NCBI GenBank assembly: GCA_021821445.1
Contig: JAKACK010000003.1
Coordinates: 4,725-66,394 of the forward strand
DNA from: Microcaldota archaeon
Lineage (GTDB): Archaea > Micrarchaeota > Micrarchaeia > Micrarchaeales > Micrarchaeaceae
Length of the DNA: 61,670 nucleotides
Reading direction: 5' to 3'
Positions 36,032-44,360 of this stretch are shown in pieces (the stretch's first letter is position 1; the number at the start of each line of letters is the position of its first letter). Below the pieces are notes generated by a model. It was not told where the DNA came from. It saw only the letters and a list, made by a program, of their open reading frames with translations, and did no database searches. The position numbers and the translations under genes are program-made.

Positions 36032-38983
36032 TCAAGAACTTGCTGCATTTGCATACAAGTCTTGTATGAATGTCTTTGCTGCTGACAATGTCTGGTTTCC
36101 AGTGTATCCTGCTATCAATACTCTAGGTCCTCCTACTGTTGATGAACTTGGGTATACTTTTGCTATTGGTGCTGTTGTATTTGTTATGCTTATGTTGTAT
36201 GCCTTTTGTAATTGCTCACTCAAGGTGTTTACATAACCACTTCCTATTAATATTAATGAATTTGTTGGTTTTGCTTGTGTATCTAATATTACCAATCCTG
36301 TTGGGCTTCCTGGTACTGTCATGTTGCTTATATCAACATATTCATCAGCTGTTGATGGTGTTGTTGTTACTGCAGATGATAGGTTGCTCAATCCAGCGAT
36401 TGTGTAATTTGCTTTGCTTACTGATATCTTTGCAGATACATTTGCAATTGTTACATTTGGTATGTTTGTTGCCTCACCTATTGAGTATGGACCATATGTC
36501 TTTACATGTGATACTACAGATACATTTACAGGTGCTACGTAGAATTGTAATTTATCTACTGCTTTTGCCATATTAACTACTAATTGTGTTGGTGTTATTG
36601 ATGCTACCTTTGATCCTTTTTCTGTTATGAATCCTGCAGGTGCTTTTATTGTTTTACCTTGTGATGATGTGTATGTAAGGTTATTATGGGAATACCCTGT
36701 TGATGATGTTGAGTAGTTCAAATTGAACAATGGTGTTGCTGATACTCCAGATGTTGAATTCATTATTGCAAATGATAAACTATCATTTGATGATGTGCTG
36801 TCTGGTACATCATACTCATTCATCTTGTATGTGAAATACTCATGTAATCCTGATGCTATTCCATTATTACTATTTGTTGCTTCACTTAATGCAAATGTTG
36901 ATGATGGCTGTCCATTCTGTTGGTTGTATATTACATTTCCTGCAGCGCCTAATTCATTATATGATTTTCCTGCATTAGGTGGAAGCAATATTTTACCGGT
37001 TGAAATAGAACTTAATTTTCCTATTGTATTTGATTCTGATGGTGATGTAATATTATCAATTGCATTTGCATATACTGTTATGTCAGGTAATGCTCTGTTT
37101 ACAGTAATTGATGTTATATTGTACAATGGTGATGCATATTGTGGGGTTGTGTTATCGAATGTTACGGATTCTGTTCTTGATGTTGTTACTGTGTTTGATG
37201 GTGAACCTGTTAATGTTACGACCAATGGGTTTGATGATGTTATGTAGTTTCCATTTGTTTCGGATAAACTAACTTCTAATGCGTTATTTGTTACTGCCAT
37301 TGCATTCGCAACTGGTTCTTTTAATTCATATGGTGTTAATAGATATTTTACACTACTGCTCACTTGTCCATCATAACTAAATGCGTTTGGTATTGTACTT
37401 GTAACTGTCATTACTTGTCCTGGTTCTGTTACATTTGTTATTGTTGAATTTGCACCCTTATTTATATACTTAAGTCCAGATTGCTTAGATAATGAAATTG
37501 TTACTGGATCATAATCACCTGATGTTAATGATTGTCCTTCGAAATCTAATTTCCATATTGCTGGGTTTGTTATGAATGGGAATGATTGTCCTTCCATTAA
37601 GGTTTTTGGTGTTTGGTTATATACAACTATTCCTTGTAATTCATTAGATTTTCCACCAGTTGATGAATCATTTGTCCATTCTATTTGTGGTATCCATCCT
37701 TTATTTGCTACTCCAGACATATTTAAGTAAGATCCACTTGTTACATTGAATACATCTGTATCTAATTGTGTTTTTGCATAGCTTGCACTTTCGAATACAT
37801 CTGCTGCTGCCTTTTTTACGTATACATAAATGTGCTTTCCACTTACGTTGAACATCTTCGTTGTTCCTATGTCAACTCTTGTTGTATTTACTAAACTACC
37901 ATTATAGTATATATGGTATATAGGTTGTGAAACACCACTTGAATTTGGTTCTGTGAATCCTGCCAACTCTACACCAAAGTTAGATGCGTTTAAGAAATGA
38001 TCTAAATACAATGTTGTTAATGGTGTTACTGCTTTTGAAAGTTCTAAACTTCCTCCTGTTACATATGATGATGAGGTTGAAGTTGATGATGGGTATGAAT
38101 AGTTTGCAATAGTATAGTTCTGGTTCAAGAACATTATACTTGCATGGTTTATTGAATTTGTAGATGAATATGCTGCTATAGGCTTGTTAAATGATACTTG
38201 GTATGCACCACCTGCATCTAATAATGCAAATGTACTGTTTGCCTGATCATATACTGGAAATCCTGTTAACCATAGATATTCATTTTCACCATTTGCTCCA
38301 TAGTTTGACATAAGACTTGACATTTGTACATTGCTTACTCTTAATATGTTATCAATTGAACTATTGCTTGGACCTTTACTTGTAAATGTTGAGAATGATA
38401 CACCACCTCCATTTACATTTGCTGATACTGGATTATTCAAAGGTACATAAGAGATTGCTGTGTAAGGGCTTTCTGTTACAGTTGTTGAATTTCCTTCTGG
38501 GTATCCTTCTGTTGTTGTTGAGTTTGATACCATCTTTGTATCTAAAGGTTCACTTACTCTAAGTCCCCTATTCAATACAGAACCTATCAATGCACCAAAT
38601 GAATAACTTCCACTTATTACTGCAGAACTTGATTCATTCAACCATACTTGCTGGTTTGTAAGCTTGTATGCGCTTGATGATACTACAGGATGTAGTAAAC
38701 TCTTTGCCATTGTAGTGTTTACATTTACTGATACAGGTACTGTCTTATACGCTAAATTTCCTATTGCTGCTGCAATATCTGCTGCTGCTACTCCATCAGT
38801 TATCTGTGCTGGATATGTTCCATTATAACCTAAAACTATTTGTACTACAGGTTGTCCTGCAGAATTAATTATAGGCGTATTCTGGAAACTTACCGTTGCA
38901 GATGCTGCGAATGCCAATCCCATACCTAACAATGCTGTCCCAACCGCGACAGCAGCCACTCTTTTTGCATTTATGTGCTTCAT
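36032..38983 (-). CDS. S-layer protein
   Basis: A 983-residue secreted protein of the Methanococcales-type S-layer family. The signal peptide AAVAVGTALLGMGLAFAASA (about 10-29) is followed by VVQIVLGYNGTYPAQITDGVAAADIAAAIGNLAY, matching the N-terminal domain that begins S-layer proteins of this type. The C-terminus GGPRVLIAGYTGNQTLSAAK matches the C-terminal domain. Many N-x-S/T sequons suggest N-glycosylation, consistent with the STT3-like gene at 42-44 kb. It stands alone with its own TATA box, and GTGATTTGA precedes ATG. It is probably among the most highly expressed genes here. Confidence 0.93.
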   Translation of the reverse strand: MKHINAKRVAAVAVGTALLGMGLAFAASATVSFQNTPIINSAGQPVVQIVLGYNGTYPAQITDGVAAADIAAAIGNLAYKTVPVSVNVNTTMAKSLLHPVVSSSAYKLTNQQVWLNESSSAVISGSYSFGALIGSVLNRGLRVSEPLDTKMVSNSTTTEGYPEGNSTTVTESPYTAISYVPLNNPVSANVNGGGVSFSTFTSKGPSNSSIDNILRVSNVQMSSLMSNYGANGENEYLWLTGFPVYDQANSTFALLDAGGAYQVSFNKPIAAYSSTNSINHASIMFLNQNYTIANYSYPSSTSTSSSYVTGGSLELSKAVTPLTTLYLDHFLNASNFGVELAGFTEPNSSGVSQPIYHIYYNGSLVNTTRVDIGTTKMFNVSGKHIYVYVKKAAADVFESASYAKTQLDTDVFNVTSGSYLNMSGVANKGWIPQIEWTNDSSTGGKSNELQGIVVYNQTPKTLMEGQSFPFITNPAIWKLDFEGQSLTSGDYDPVTISLSKQSGLKYINKGANSTITNVTEPGQVMTVTSTIPNAFSYDGQVSSSVKYLLTPYELKEPVANAMAVTNNALEVSLSETNGNYITSSNPLVVTLTGSPSNTVTTSRTESVTFDNTTPQYASPLYNITSITVNRALPDITVYANAIDNITSPSESNTIGKLSSISTGKILLPPNAGKSYNELGAAGNVIYNQQNGQPSSTFALSEATNSNNGIASGLHEYFTYKMNEYDVPDSTSSNDSLSFAIMNSTSGVSATPLFNLNYSTSSTGYSHNNLTYTSSQGKTIKAPAGFITEKGSKVASITPTQLVVNMAKAVDKLQFYVAPVNVSVVSHVKTYGPYSIGEATNIPNVTIANVSAKISVSKANYTIAGLSNLSSAVTTTPSTADEYVDISNMTVPGSPTGLVILDTQAKPTNSLILIGSGYVNTLSEQLQKAYNISITNTTAPIAKVYPSSSTVGGPRVLIAGYTGNQTLSAAKTFIQDLYANAASS

Positions 38984-39027
38984 TCAAATCACTCAAATAT
39001 ATTTCAAGAGATACATTAATTGAAAAG

Positions 39028-39042
39028 TATTTAAACCTTTTT
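39028..39042 (-). promoter_or_regulatory. Promoter (BRE and TATA box) of the S-layer gene
   Basis: On the minus strand, CAAAAAGGTTTAAATA lies about 45 bp before the start codon. TTTAAATA is the TATA box (39028-39035) and the A/G-rich stretch just upstream fits a BRE. A 5' leader of ~20 nt with GTGAT follows. Confidence 0.6.
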
Positions 39043-39184
39043 GAATTGCTAAATATTATTTTATACGTATATTTCTAAACAACGTGAATTGTCATAATTA
39101 AATTCATATATAAACGAATATTTGACATGTTTTTAAAATTAATAAATTTATAAAAATCATAATTTTGTAAAACAACGCTTAAAC

Positions 39185-39196
39185 TTAAATATATAT
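39185..39196 (+). promoter_or_regulatory. TATA box of the Cys-rich small protein / tRNA-Leu unit
   Basis: TTAAATATATAT lies about 30 bp before the ATG of the 41-residue gene, implying a very short or absent 5' leader. No other TATA box is seen before the tRNA-Leu gene that follows. Confidence 0.5.
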
Positions 39197-39225
39197 TATC
39201 CTATTATCCTTATTAACGTGATAAA

Positions 39226-39351
39226 ATGGAGAGTTATGAGAATAAAAAAGAAAAATATATATGCCCTGAATGTGGAGGTATAATATATAAAGATGAAGAA
39301 TGCAATTGTAAAAAGGAGAGTTGCTCTTGTGGTGGCTCTTGTTCCTGCTGA
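39226..39351 (+). CDS. 41-residue Cys-rich (metallothionein/zinc-ribbon-like) protein
   Basis: A short frame with eight Cys: CPECGG near residues 13-18, then CNC (26-28), and a C-terminal CSC-GG-SCSC cluster. The first part looks like one half of a zinc ribbon. The tail looks like a metallothionein. GTGATAAA precedes ATG at 39226 and the stop TGA is at 39349-39351. Nine bases later the tRNA-Leu begins. A TATA box lies directly upstream. It probably binds zinc or other soft metals; redox or iron-sulfur roles are possible. Confidence 0.75.
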   Translation: MESYENKKEKYICPECGGIIYKDEECNCKKESCSCGGSCSC

Positions 39352-39360
39352 ATTGAATAT

Positions 39361-39447
39361 GCGGAGGTAGCAAAGGTCGGTCAAATGCGCTAGGTTCAGG
39401 GCCTAGTCCTTTTAGAGGGTTCGTGAGTTCAAATCTCACCTTCCGCA
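39361..39447 (+). tRNA. tRNA-Leu (anticodon CAG)
   Basis: An 87-nt type II tRNA without intron. The acceptor is GCGGAGG/CTTCCGC with discriminator A. The anticodon arm is CTAGG-TTCAGGG-CCTAG with anticodon CAG. It has a long variable arm (TCCTTTTAGAGGGTTC) and T-arm GTGAG-TTCAAAT-CTCAC. It is sandwiched between two short protein genes (9 bp before, 20 bp after) with no own TATA box, suggesting excision from a mixed transcript. Confidence 0.95.
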
Positions 39448-39467
39448 CTAATTTTAGAGGTGATTTT

Positions 39468-39692
39468 ATGATTAATTATGATATAATAGGATATTTAGGG
39501 ATGATTATACTTCTTTTATCTATATACTTGTTAGGTAGAAATGAAGCTAAAACAGGTTGGATTACACAGATAATAGGGGATGTTTTATTATTTGTCTATT
39601 CTTTATTGCTGAATCTCAATGTATTCATAATATTAGAATTCATTTTTGTGATAGTTGCAACATGGAATCTTATAAAGATTAAAAAGAAATAA
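39468..39692 (+). CDS. Small three-helix membrane protein
   Basis: A 74-residue protein with three hydrophobic helices (about 5-22, 31-48 and 50-68) and a basic end KIKKK. The start ATG 39468 is fixed by a perfect GAGGTGAT Shine-Dalgarno. It follows tRNA-Leu by 20 bp. The size and three-helix layout resemble half-SWEET/PQ-loop or YgjV-like proteins, but no defining motif was seen. Confidence 0.7.
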   Translation: MINYDIIGYLGMIILLLSIYLLGRNEAKTGWITQIIGDVLLFVYSLLLNLNVFIILEFIFVIVATWNLIKIKKK

Positions 39693-39714
39693 AATTTTTA
39701 TTGGATTTTGCTTT

Positions 39715-40482
39715 TTAAACTTCTTCTATATTAAATGTTCCTGCAGGAAGTTGCTGCATTATCATATCTATATTATCGTATTCAAGATAATGAGATATTT
39801 TCTTTGCAGCATCTGATTTTTGTAATCTACCTTCACTTATGATTACGCCTTTTTGCTTTTCTTCCTGTTTAAATCTTTTGAATGGAACTACTCTGAATTT
39901 GTCATCCTTAAAAGCTGCTAACTTGAGTTCTACTCCCCTATACCATTCTCTCTCTCCATTTAAAAGGAAAGATCCAGTTCCTAATGAACCTTTACTTGTA
40001 GATTTACTAACTTGATCTCTGTGCATACTGTAAACATCAACTATACCCTCTTGCTTCTCCCATGCACTTGAATAGGATGCTGCGAATTGTGCGGTTTCTT
40101 CTTTGTCAATTTGATCTGCGTTCAATCCTTCTTTTAGTATAGTAACAGATGCACCGAATATATTAGAATGAAAAAATAGATCATTATCATCAAAATATTT
40201 TGAATTTAGAAGTTCATTCTGCTGTGCATCTCTACCTCCTATTACTAATAAATCATTTGATGTAAAAAACCAGTGAAATTTTTCATACCATTTTTTCTCT
40301 TCTAATTTAACTATATGAATTTTACTTTCAACCTTTCTTGAATTTATTGTTTCCAACTTTTTTTGCATTTCTTCAATCGCTTGCTCCGCTCGTTTAACCT
40401 TCAATTCTAATCGTTTACCCTCTTGAAAAAAATGGTTTCCGTTTTCCTGTGCGGACTCTGTAAAATCTATCTTTATATCCAT
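39715..40482 (-). CDS. Stand-alone NFACT-R domain protein (DUF814; Rqc2/CCDC25-like)
   Basis: A 255-residue protein. Residues ~20-60 form a coiled coil. The NFACT-R domain follows, with KFHWFFTSNDLLVIGGRDAQQNE, DLFFHSNIFGASVTIL, YSSAWEKQEGIVDVYSMHRDQVSK and GSFLLNGEREWYRGVELKL. Archaeal RqcH proteins usually have ~600-700 residues with NFACT-N, HhH and coiled-coil regions before NFACT-R; here everything before the coiled coil is absent, as in eukaryotic CCDC25. Full-length family members act in ribosome quality control by binding the 50S subunit and tRNA. It starts 9 bp after secE, so the two are co-transcribed. Confidence 0.88.
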   Translation of the reverse strand: MDIKIDFTESAQENGNHFFQEGKRLELKVKRAEQAIEEMQKKLETINSRKVESKIHIVKLEEKKWYEKFHWFFTSNDLLVIGGRDAQQNELLNSKYFDDNDLFFHSNIFGASVTILKEGLNADQIDKEETAQFAASYSSAWEKQEGIVDVYSMHRDQVSKSTSKGSLGTGSFLLNGEREWYRGVELKLAAFKDDKFRVVPFKRFKQEEKQKGVIISEGRLQKSDAAKKISHYLEYDNIDMIMQQLPAGTFNIEEV

Positions 40483-40491
40483 TATCTAACC

Positions 40492-40689
40492 TTATATCAT
40501 AGATAGTGTTCCAGTAACCAAAAGAGATATTATCAATGCAATTATAAATCCCATTGCACCTAATAATAAAATCCCTATTATTATTATTTTTGCACTTCTG
40601 TCATATTCTTTTCTCTGTGGTTTGTAACTTATATCTATTATATGTCTTGAATTTGTTAAAAAGGATTTCATCTTTCCATAAACATTCAT
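40492..40689 (-). CDS. secE: Preprotein translocase subunit SecE (Sec61 gamma)
   Basis: A 65-residue single-helix protein. The amphipathic N-terminal segment FLTNSRHIIDISYKPQRKEYDR followed by a helix (about 33-58) is the Sec61-gamma/SecE pattern that clamps the two halves of SecY. The length is typical of archaea. In many archaea secE precedes spt5; here it is followed by the NFACT-R gene instead. GGTGCAATT precedes ATG. Confidence 0.88.
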   Translation of the reverse strand: MNVYGKMKSFLTNSRHIIDISYKPQRKEYDRSAKIIIIGILLLGAMGFIIALIISLLVTGTLSMI

Positions 40690-40776
40690 AATTGCACCTT
40701 TATTTATCTATTTTTATATTTTGATATTTATTATATAAATATTTGGTTTTAAATTCTTTCTCATTTGGTGTTGAAT

Positions 40777-41931
40777 ATGAATTATAAGAAAGTTGTAATA
40801 ATACATTTTGGAGAATTGTGGTTAAAAGGTAGGAACAGACCAAATTTCATAAGGCAGCTATATAAAAATATAGAAAACGCTTTGGGTGGTTCTGATTATA
40901 ATGAATTTGAATCGTGGAGAGATAGATTTGTAATCTATTTAAATGAAAAAAGTGATGCTGATTTTATTCTTAAAAAACTTGGATATGTATTTGGAATCTC
41001 TTGGTTTTCAATCGCTTATCTTACAGATAGTAATATTGAAAATATGATGAATACTGTAAACTCACTTTTAAGTAATTATGATTCCGAAATCAGTTATAAA
41101 ATTGAAGCGCATAGAACGGATAAATCCCTTGCTTTCAACTCTTACCAAATTGTATCTGCATTCATAAAACAGGATAAGATAAAGGTTTCTAAGGATTCAT
41201 CACACATTATATATATAAATCCTACAAATAAGGGAACTTTTATTTATTTTGGGGATGAAATTAATAAAGGACTTGGTGGATTTCCAGTTGGTGTTTCTGG
41301 AAAAGCAATAATACTTTTTTCAGGTGGTATAGATTCACCAGTAGCTGCTTATTACGCGATGAAAAAAGGTTTAGAACCTATATATGTGCATGTACATTCT
41401 TTTGATGATAATAAAAAAGCGGAGAAATCAAAGATACCTGAACTTATAAACCAATTATCTAATTTCAACAATGGTTCTAAAGCTTATTATATACCCTCAT
41501 CAATATTTCAAATTTCTATATTAAAAGTAAAACACTCTTTTGAGATAATACTTTTTAAAAGGTTTATTTACTCGATTGGTGAAATGATTGCAAAAAAAGA
41601 GAAGGCAGATGTTATTGTTACAGGAGAAAGCCTTGGCCAAGTATCATCTCAAACCGTTTCTAATTTAATATCAACATCTTATAAGATAAAGAATGAATTT
41701 GTTATGCGTCCGCTTATAGCTTTTGATAAATCTGAAATAATAAAAAAGGCAAAAGAAATAGGCACTTTTGATATATCAATAAAACCATATAAGGATGTTT
41801 GCTCAATGCATTCTAGAGATGCAATTACGAATAGTAGCAATGCTAAGTTGGATGAATTAAGTAAATTGATAGAAATGGATGATATTGTAATTAGAAGTTT
41901 GCTTAAATCCGACTCTTTAAGTTATGACTAA
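40777..41931 (+). CDS. thiI: tRNA 4-thiouridine synthetase ThiI
   Basis: A 384-residue enzyme that adenylates U8 of tRNA for 4-thiouridine synthesis. The N-terminal ferredoxin-like and THUMP domains (IIHFGELWLKGRNRPNF; SSHIIYINPTNKGTFIYF) bind tRNA. The PP-loop ATP site is LFSGGIDSPVAAYY near residue 182, and VTGESLGQVSSQT follows. There is no C-terminal rhodanese domain, as in most archaea, so sulfur comes from another donor. GGTGTTGAAT supports ATG 40777 rather than the in-frame TTG 40765. Its stop overlaps that of the convergent STT3 gene by 4 bp. Confidence 0.95.
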   Translation: MNYKKVVIIHFGELWLKGRNRPNFIRQLYKNIENALGGSDYNEFESWRDRFVIYLNEKSDADFILKKLGYVFGISWFSIAYLTDSNIENMMNTVNSLLSNYDSEISYKIEAHRTDKSLAFNSYQIVSAFIKQDKIKVSKDSSHIIYINPTNKGTFIYFGDEINKGLGGFPVGVSGKAIILFSGGIDSPVAAYYAMKKGLEPIYVHVHSFDDNKKAEKSKIPELINQLSNFNNGSKAYYIPSSIFQISILKVKHSFEIILFKRFIYSIGEMIAKKEKADVIVTGESLGQVSSQTVSNLISTSYKIKNEFVMRPLIAFDKSEIIKKAKEIGTFDISIKPYKDVCSMHSRDAITNSSNAKLDELSKLIEMDDIVIRSLLKSDSLSYD

Positions 41932-44282
41932 TTTGTGCTATTGTTGTAAGTTATTTTAAATATTCTAGCATCACTGTTTGCATAGACCATCTTTAATTTT
42001 ACAGACCCATTCTCATCGTAATTGCATGATGTATAATTGCAGAATGTTGTGAATTTTAAGAAATTGCTCTTAAACATTTTTGGTCCCAGCATAGCAGCGA
42101 ATTTAGTTCCAGCATCTGATGTTTCTAGGTACAATGTCAGGTTAGCAGAGTCATTTGTATGGTTAAACGTTTCATATTGGTAATTAGATATATCAGATAT
42201 CACAACATGTTTTACATAACTGTAATTTTTTGACCCTGGCAACTTTTCTAACGCGTATGTATTGTTTGGATTTGTTGTATTGTATACCAATACAGAATCT
42301 ATGTATGGAGAGGATAATACATAATAAATTCCATCTGCATATTTCTTTTCACTAGATGATGAAAAGAACGTTATTCCGTAATCATAAGAGATTTTATTAA
42401 ATTCAGTTTTGTTAAGATTTGCGAGCAGTCCTTCTTCTTCTATACCTGCTGCTTCAAGCCACCAGTAATTTCTATCTAATAAATAATTCGGATTATGTGT
42501 TGTATTAAGATAAGCTAAATCCGGAGAATCATTGAATAGAAATCTTGAAAATCCTGCTATTAATTTTGGATTTTGTCCTGCTACGCTATCTGTAGAACTC
42601 TGTCTCTGTGCCCAACCCTCTACCTCTGATCCATCAGGCCATACTGCAAGTACAGTGGCATTTGTTGGGGTGTTGTTTCTCATCCAAGATAAAGAGGATA
42701 GGAACGCCGTATTTATATCATCAGAAGGTACCATGGATGAGGATACAGAAAAAGCGTATAAAAGTGCTATAATCACTAAACCTGTAACTAATCCGAAATA
42801 TACGTAATTTATATTGCCCACATAAAGATTGATTTTTTTGTATATAGATGTTTCGTTATTTGATTTTTTAATTATTTCATAGATAGAATAAATCGCAAAT
42901 GCGGAGAATATCGCAACTGGTATGGAGAATAATGAATTATATCTTGTCGCTTGTGATTGTAAATAACCTGTTATGAATAAATATGAAATTATAATTATGA
43001 ATTGCGGTGTCAAATTGTTTGATGCATTGCTTAATTTAAATTTGAAATTTATTTTACCTTTTTGATTTAATGAATCATTAAAGAATAGATAAATTAATGT
43101 ACCAATTACGAATAATATAATCTGTATATTGAAACTACTCCACATAAAAGCTATAGATGGCGGTTCTAATTCCTCTATAGTCTTTCCAAGTGCTGAATTG
43201 GCAGAGACTAATCCTCCGCCAGATAATATTGTTGATATAGTACCTGAGAATAAAATTGATATTACTCCTATTGCCAATACAGCAATACAAGCTACTGTAA
43301 TAAACCTATTCAGTGAATTCATAGTTAATTGGTTGATAAGATTTATATTTCCGTTTATATTTTTGCTTCTTTTGTATATTATCAGGTAAGCTATTATAGC
43401 CCCAATTAATATTGGAAGGTAAAATACGAAAAATGATATACCCGTTAAAAATTCAGCTTCTCTTATTACATTTAATGCAACGAATATGTGTTCCATCACA
43501 TATTCTATTGGCAATACGGCTATAAGTACAATAGCGCTTTTTAGACCAAATTCATCTGCTTTTATATAATCTATTATAAGCATTAGTATTACTGCAAGTA
43601 GGTATATTGCAACCGTAAATGGTGCCCCTCCCCATATCATACTTCCAAATCCCAGTATAACCGAACTACCAACAGCATAAAGAATCTTTTTCTTTAATAC
43701 TAAATTATTTGCTGATTTTATAAATAATATGGCAGATGCAATTGCAAATATGGAGATAAAGATATCCCCTCTATATACAAGTGCAGCTGTGACAGAAAAA
43801 TTTGCAGGAACTGCTGCAACCATAAACATCGCAATTATACCGAGCAACTTACTTTTGGATAAGTATTGCACTAAGAAATAAACACCAATTACATCTAACA
43901 ATCCAAAAAGCAATGGTATATACCTCATTATATTGTATATGCTAACCTTTAATCCAAGCATTTTCAATAAAATGTAGGGGTATAGTGATACATAATAACC
44001 ACCTAATCTATTATTTATAAAATTGTGAGTTGGAAATCCGGAATATTTTAAATATTGAGGTATTGCATAATTATTTGCAATAGCTTCTTTGAGTACTGCA
44101 AATTTGAAAAATCCATCAGGCGAAAAGAAACCCTCGTAACTTGACATTCCAAGACGAAGATATACTGTTAAGAGCAGTATGGCTAAGATGGATACCGCAA
44201 ATATGATTTTTATATAATTGTTATTAATCAATTTAGTATCTAATTTTTTAGGGTGAACTTCATTATTTATTGAATTTTCCAA
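41928..44282 (-). CDS. aglB: STT3/AglB-like oligosaccharyltransferase, divergent
   Basis: A 784-residue protein with about 13 helices followed by a C-terminal extracellular domain, the layout of STT3/AglB, which transfers lipid-linked glycans to Asn in N-x-S/T. The first loop has EGFFSPDGFFKFAVLKEAI, corresponding to the catalytic D-x-Y region. The normally strict WWDYG motif is replaced by VWPDGSEVEGW near residue 547. Either this is a fast-evolving OST or a related GT-C enzyme with another specificity. TTG 44282, preceded by GTGGTAAT, is the preferred start; GTG 44291 is possible. The many sequons in nearby surface proteins suggest N-glycosylation exists. Confidence 0.82.
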   Translation of the reverse strand: MENSINNEVHPKKLDTKLINNNYIKIIFAVSILAILLLTVYLRLGMSSYEGFFSPDGFFKFAVLKEAIANNYAIPQYLKYSGFPTHNFINNRLGGYYVSLYPYILLKMLGLKVSIYNIMRYIPLLFGLLDVIGVYFLVQYLSKSKLLGIIAMFMVAAVPANFSVTAALVYRGDIFISIFAIASAILFIKSANNLVLKKKILYAVGSSVILGFGSMIWGGAPFTVAIYLLAVILMLIIDYIKADEFGLKSAIVLIAVLPIEYVMEHIFVALNVIREAEFLTGISFFVFYLPILIGAIIAYLIIYKRSKNINGNINLINQLTMNSLNRFITVACIAVLAIGVISILFSGTISTILSGGGLVSANSALGKTIEELEPPSIAFMWSSFNIQIILFVIGTLIYLFFNDSLNQKGKINFKFKLSNASNNLTPQFIIIISYLFITGYLQSQATRYNSLFSIPVAIFSAFAIYSIYEIIKKSNNETSIYKKINLYVGNINYVYFGLVTGLVIIALLYAFSVSSSMVPSDDINTAFLSSLSWMRNNTPTNATVLAVWPDGSEVEGWAQRQSSTDSVAGQNPKLIAGFSRFLFNDSPDLAYLNTTHNPNYLLDRNYWWLEAAGIEEEGLLANLNKTEFNKISYDYGITFFSSSSEKKYADGIYYVLSSPYIDSVLVYNTTNPNNTYALEKLPGSKNYSYVKHVVISDISNYQYETFNHTNDSANLTLYLETSDAGTKFAAMLGPKMFKSNFLKFTTFCNYTSCNYDENGSVKLKMVYANSDARIFKITYNNSTN

Positions 44283-44360
44283 AATTACCACTTAGATTTA
44301 ATATATATGATTTTGTATTAAGTTTTATATACTTATTTAAAAATTGATTATCGTGAAAAC

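Noticed and set aside
36139-37247. Two long plus-strand frames (145 and 174 residues) opposite the S-layer gene
   Set aside because: They are antisense to a clear S-layer coding sequence, have no family match, and their composition follows from the Thr/Ser/Asn codons of the other strand.
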